DNA of 17,431 bases, taken from the NCBI GenBank assembly GCA_927911235.1, contig CAKMOY010000043.1:1-17431 (forward strand). Reading direction: 5' to 3'. Below the pieces are notes generated by a model. That model saw only the letters and a list, made by a program, of their open reading frames with translations. It ran no database searches and was not told the DNA's origin. How positions within the stretch are numbered: the first letter of the stretch is position 1; each line of letters begins with the position of its first letter. Of this stretch, positions 17,297 to 17,431 are shown in pieces. Both the position numbers and the translations under genes were made by a program. The stretch is from an uncultured Moraxella sp. (GTDB taxonomy: Bacteria; Pseudomonadota; Gammaproteobacteria; Pseudomonadales; Moraxellaceae).

Positions 17297-17431
17297 GACC
17301 TCTTTCCAAACTAACCCAACTCGAAATTATAAATGGCACAAATCAAATTAACCCTTAAGCCAAAGCGTTTTCTGCGATTACGATAACGACAGGCTAGGAT
17401 TTTAAAACGTTTGATTTTGCCGATAACATGT
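17297..17431 (-). mobile_element. Right end of an IS5-family insertion sequence, running off the window
   Basis: IS sequence begins at about 17297 with a probable terminal inverted repeat, GACCTCTTTCCAAAC (17297-17311), preceded by TA, which could be the target-site duplication. It contains the transposase 3' end (17311-17431). The stop codon overlaps the last base of the terminal repeat, as is common in compact IS elements. The other end lies outside the window, so the exact border and duplication cannot be confirmed here. Confidence 0.72.
17311..17431 (-). CDS. IS5-family transposase, C-terminal fragment (partial at window edge)
   Basis: Forty C-terminal codons are visible, ending in TAG (17313-17311). 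The residues include KIKRFKILACRYRNRRKRFG followed by LRVNLICAIYNFEL. This resembles the C-terminal end (KxFxIL-RYRNRRKRF-LRxNLIxxIYN) of IS5-family DDE transposases found in Moraxella, Neisseria and Acinetobacter. The catalytic Asp/Asp/Glu region lies outside the window. The partial gene is cut by the window, not known to be broken. The identification rests on pattern memory of this subgroup, without a search. Confidence 0.75.
   Translation of the reverse strand, partial: HVIGKIKRFKILACRYRNRRKRFGLRVNLICAIYNFELG

Noticed and set aside
16494..17311. Foldback element as a deletion derivative of the adjacent IS5-family element
   Set aside because: The terminal repeats differ (GAACCTATATTC versus GACCTCTTTCC), so they are not from the same element on this evidence.

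Overview
The window reads as a piece of a Gram-negative gammaproteobacterial chromosome, most likely Moraxella or a close relative in the Moraxellaceae. The DNA is A/T-rich (about 40% G+C by eye). It carries a type IV pilus retraction ATPase of the PilU type, an outer-membrane TamA/TamB pair, a PepN aminopeptidase close to the proteobacterial family, and Neisseria/Moraxella-like IS5-family transposase sequence. The genus is inferred from gene style and composition, not from a marker gene.

Layout, left to right. (1) 75-671: a RelB/DinJ-RelE type II toxin-antitoxin operon with its own promoter, overlapping start/stop and downstream hairpins. (2) 927-5344, + strand: pepN (one frameshift), a short unknown gene with an in-frame stop, and a DUF389 membrane protein. 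(3) 5345-7186, - strand: an LplT-like MFS transporter followed by a small two-TM membrane protein interrupted by two stop codons that both sit where Trp is expected. (4) 7256-15214, + strand: tamA then tamB, which together form the translocation and assembly module linking inner and outer membrane. TamA is about twice the usual length because of Asn/Gln-rich regions, one of them inserted inside the third POTRA domain. Both genes carry single-base A-run indels. (5) 15278-16471, - strand: pilU, with a 204-bp foldback/MITE-like element inserted in its leader. (6) 16872-17431, - strand: the 3' part of a Bax inhibitor-1-like membrane protein gene, cut by the end of an IS5-family insertion sequence that runs off the window.

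An overall oddity is the density of broken frames. I count six one- or two-base A-run length errors (pepN, tamA x2, tamB x3) and three C:G-to-T:A nonsense changes. A conservative Arg position in the RelE toxin is also changed to Cys by the same kind of transition. Sequencing or assembly error (especially long-read homopolymer error) and real gene decay both fit parts of this. The IS insertion into the BI-1 gene and the 204-bp element upstream of pilU are not explained by base-calling error.

I see no tRNA, rRNA, CRISPR array or phage module. The most interesting points are the pilU-leader foldback element, the POTRA3 insertion with its coding minisatellite, the RelE active-site change, and the lesion pattern as a whole.
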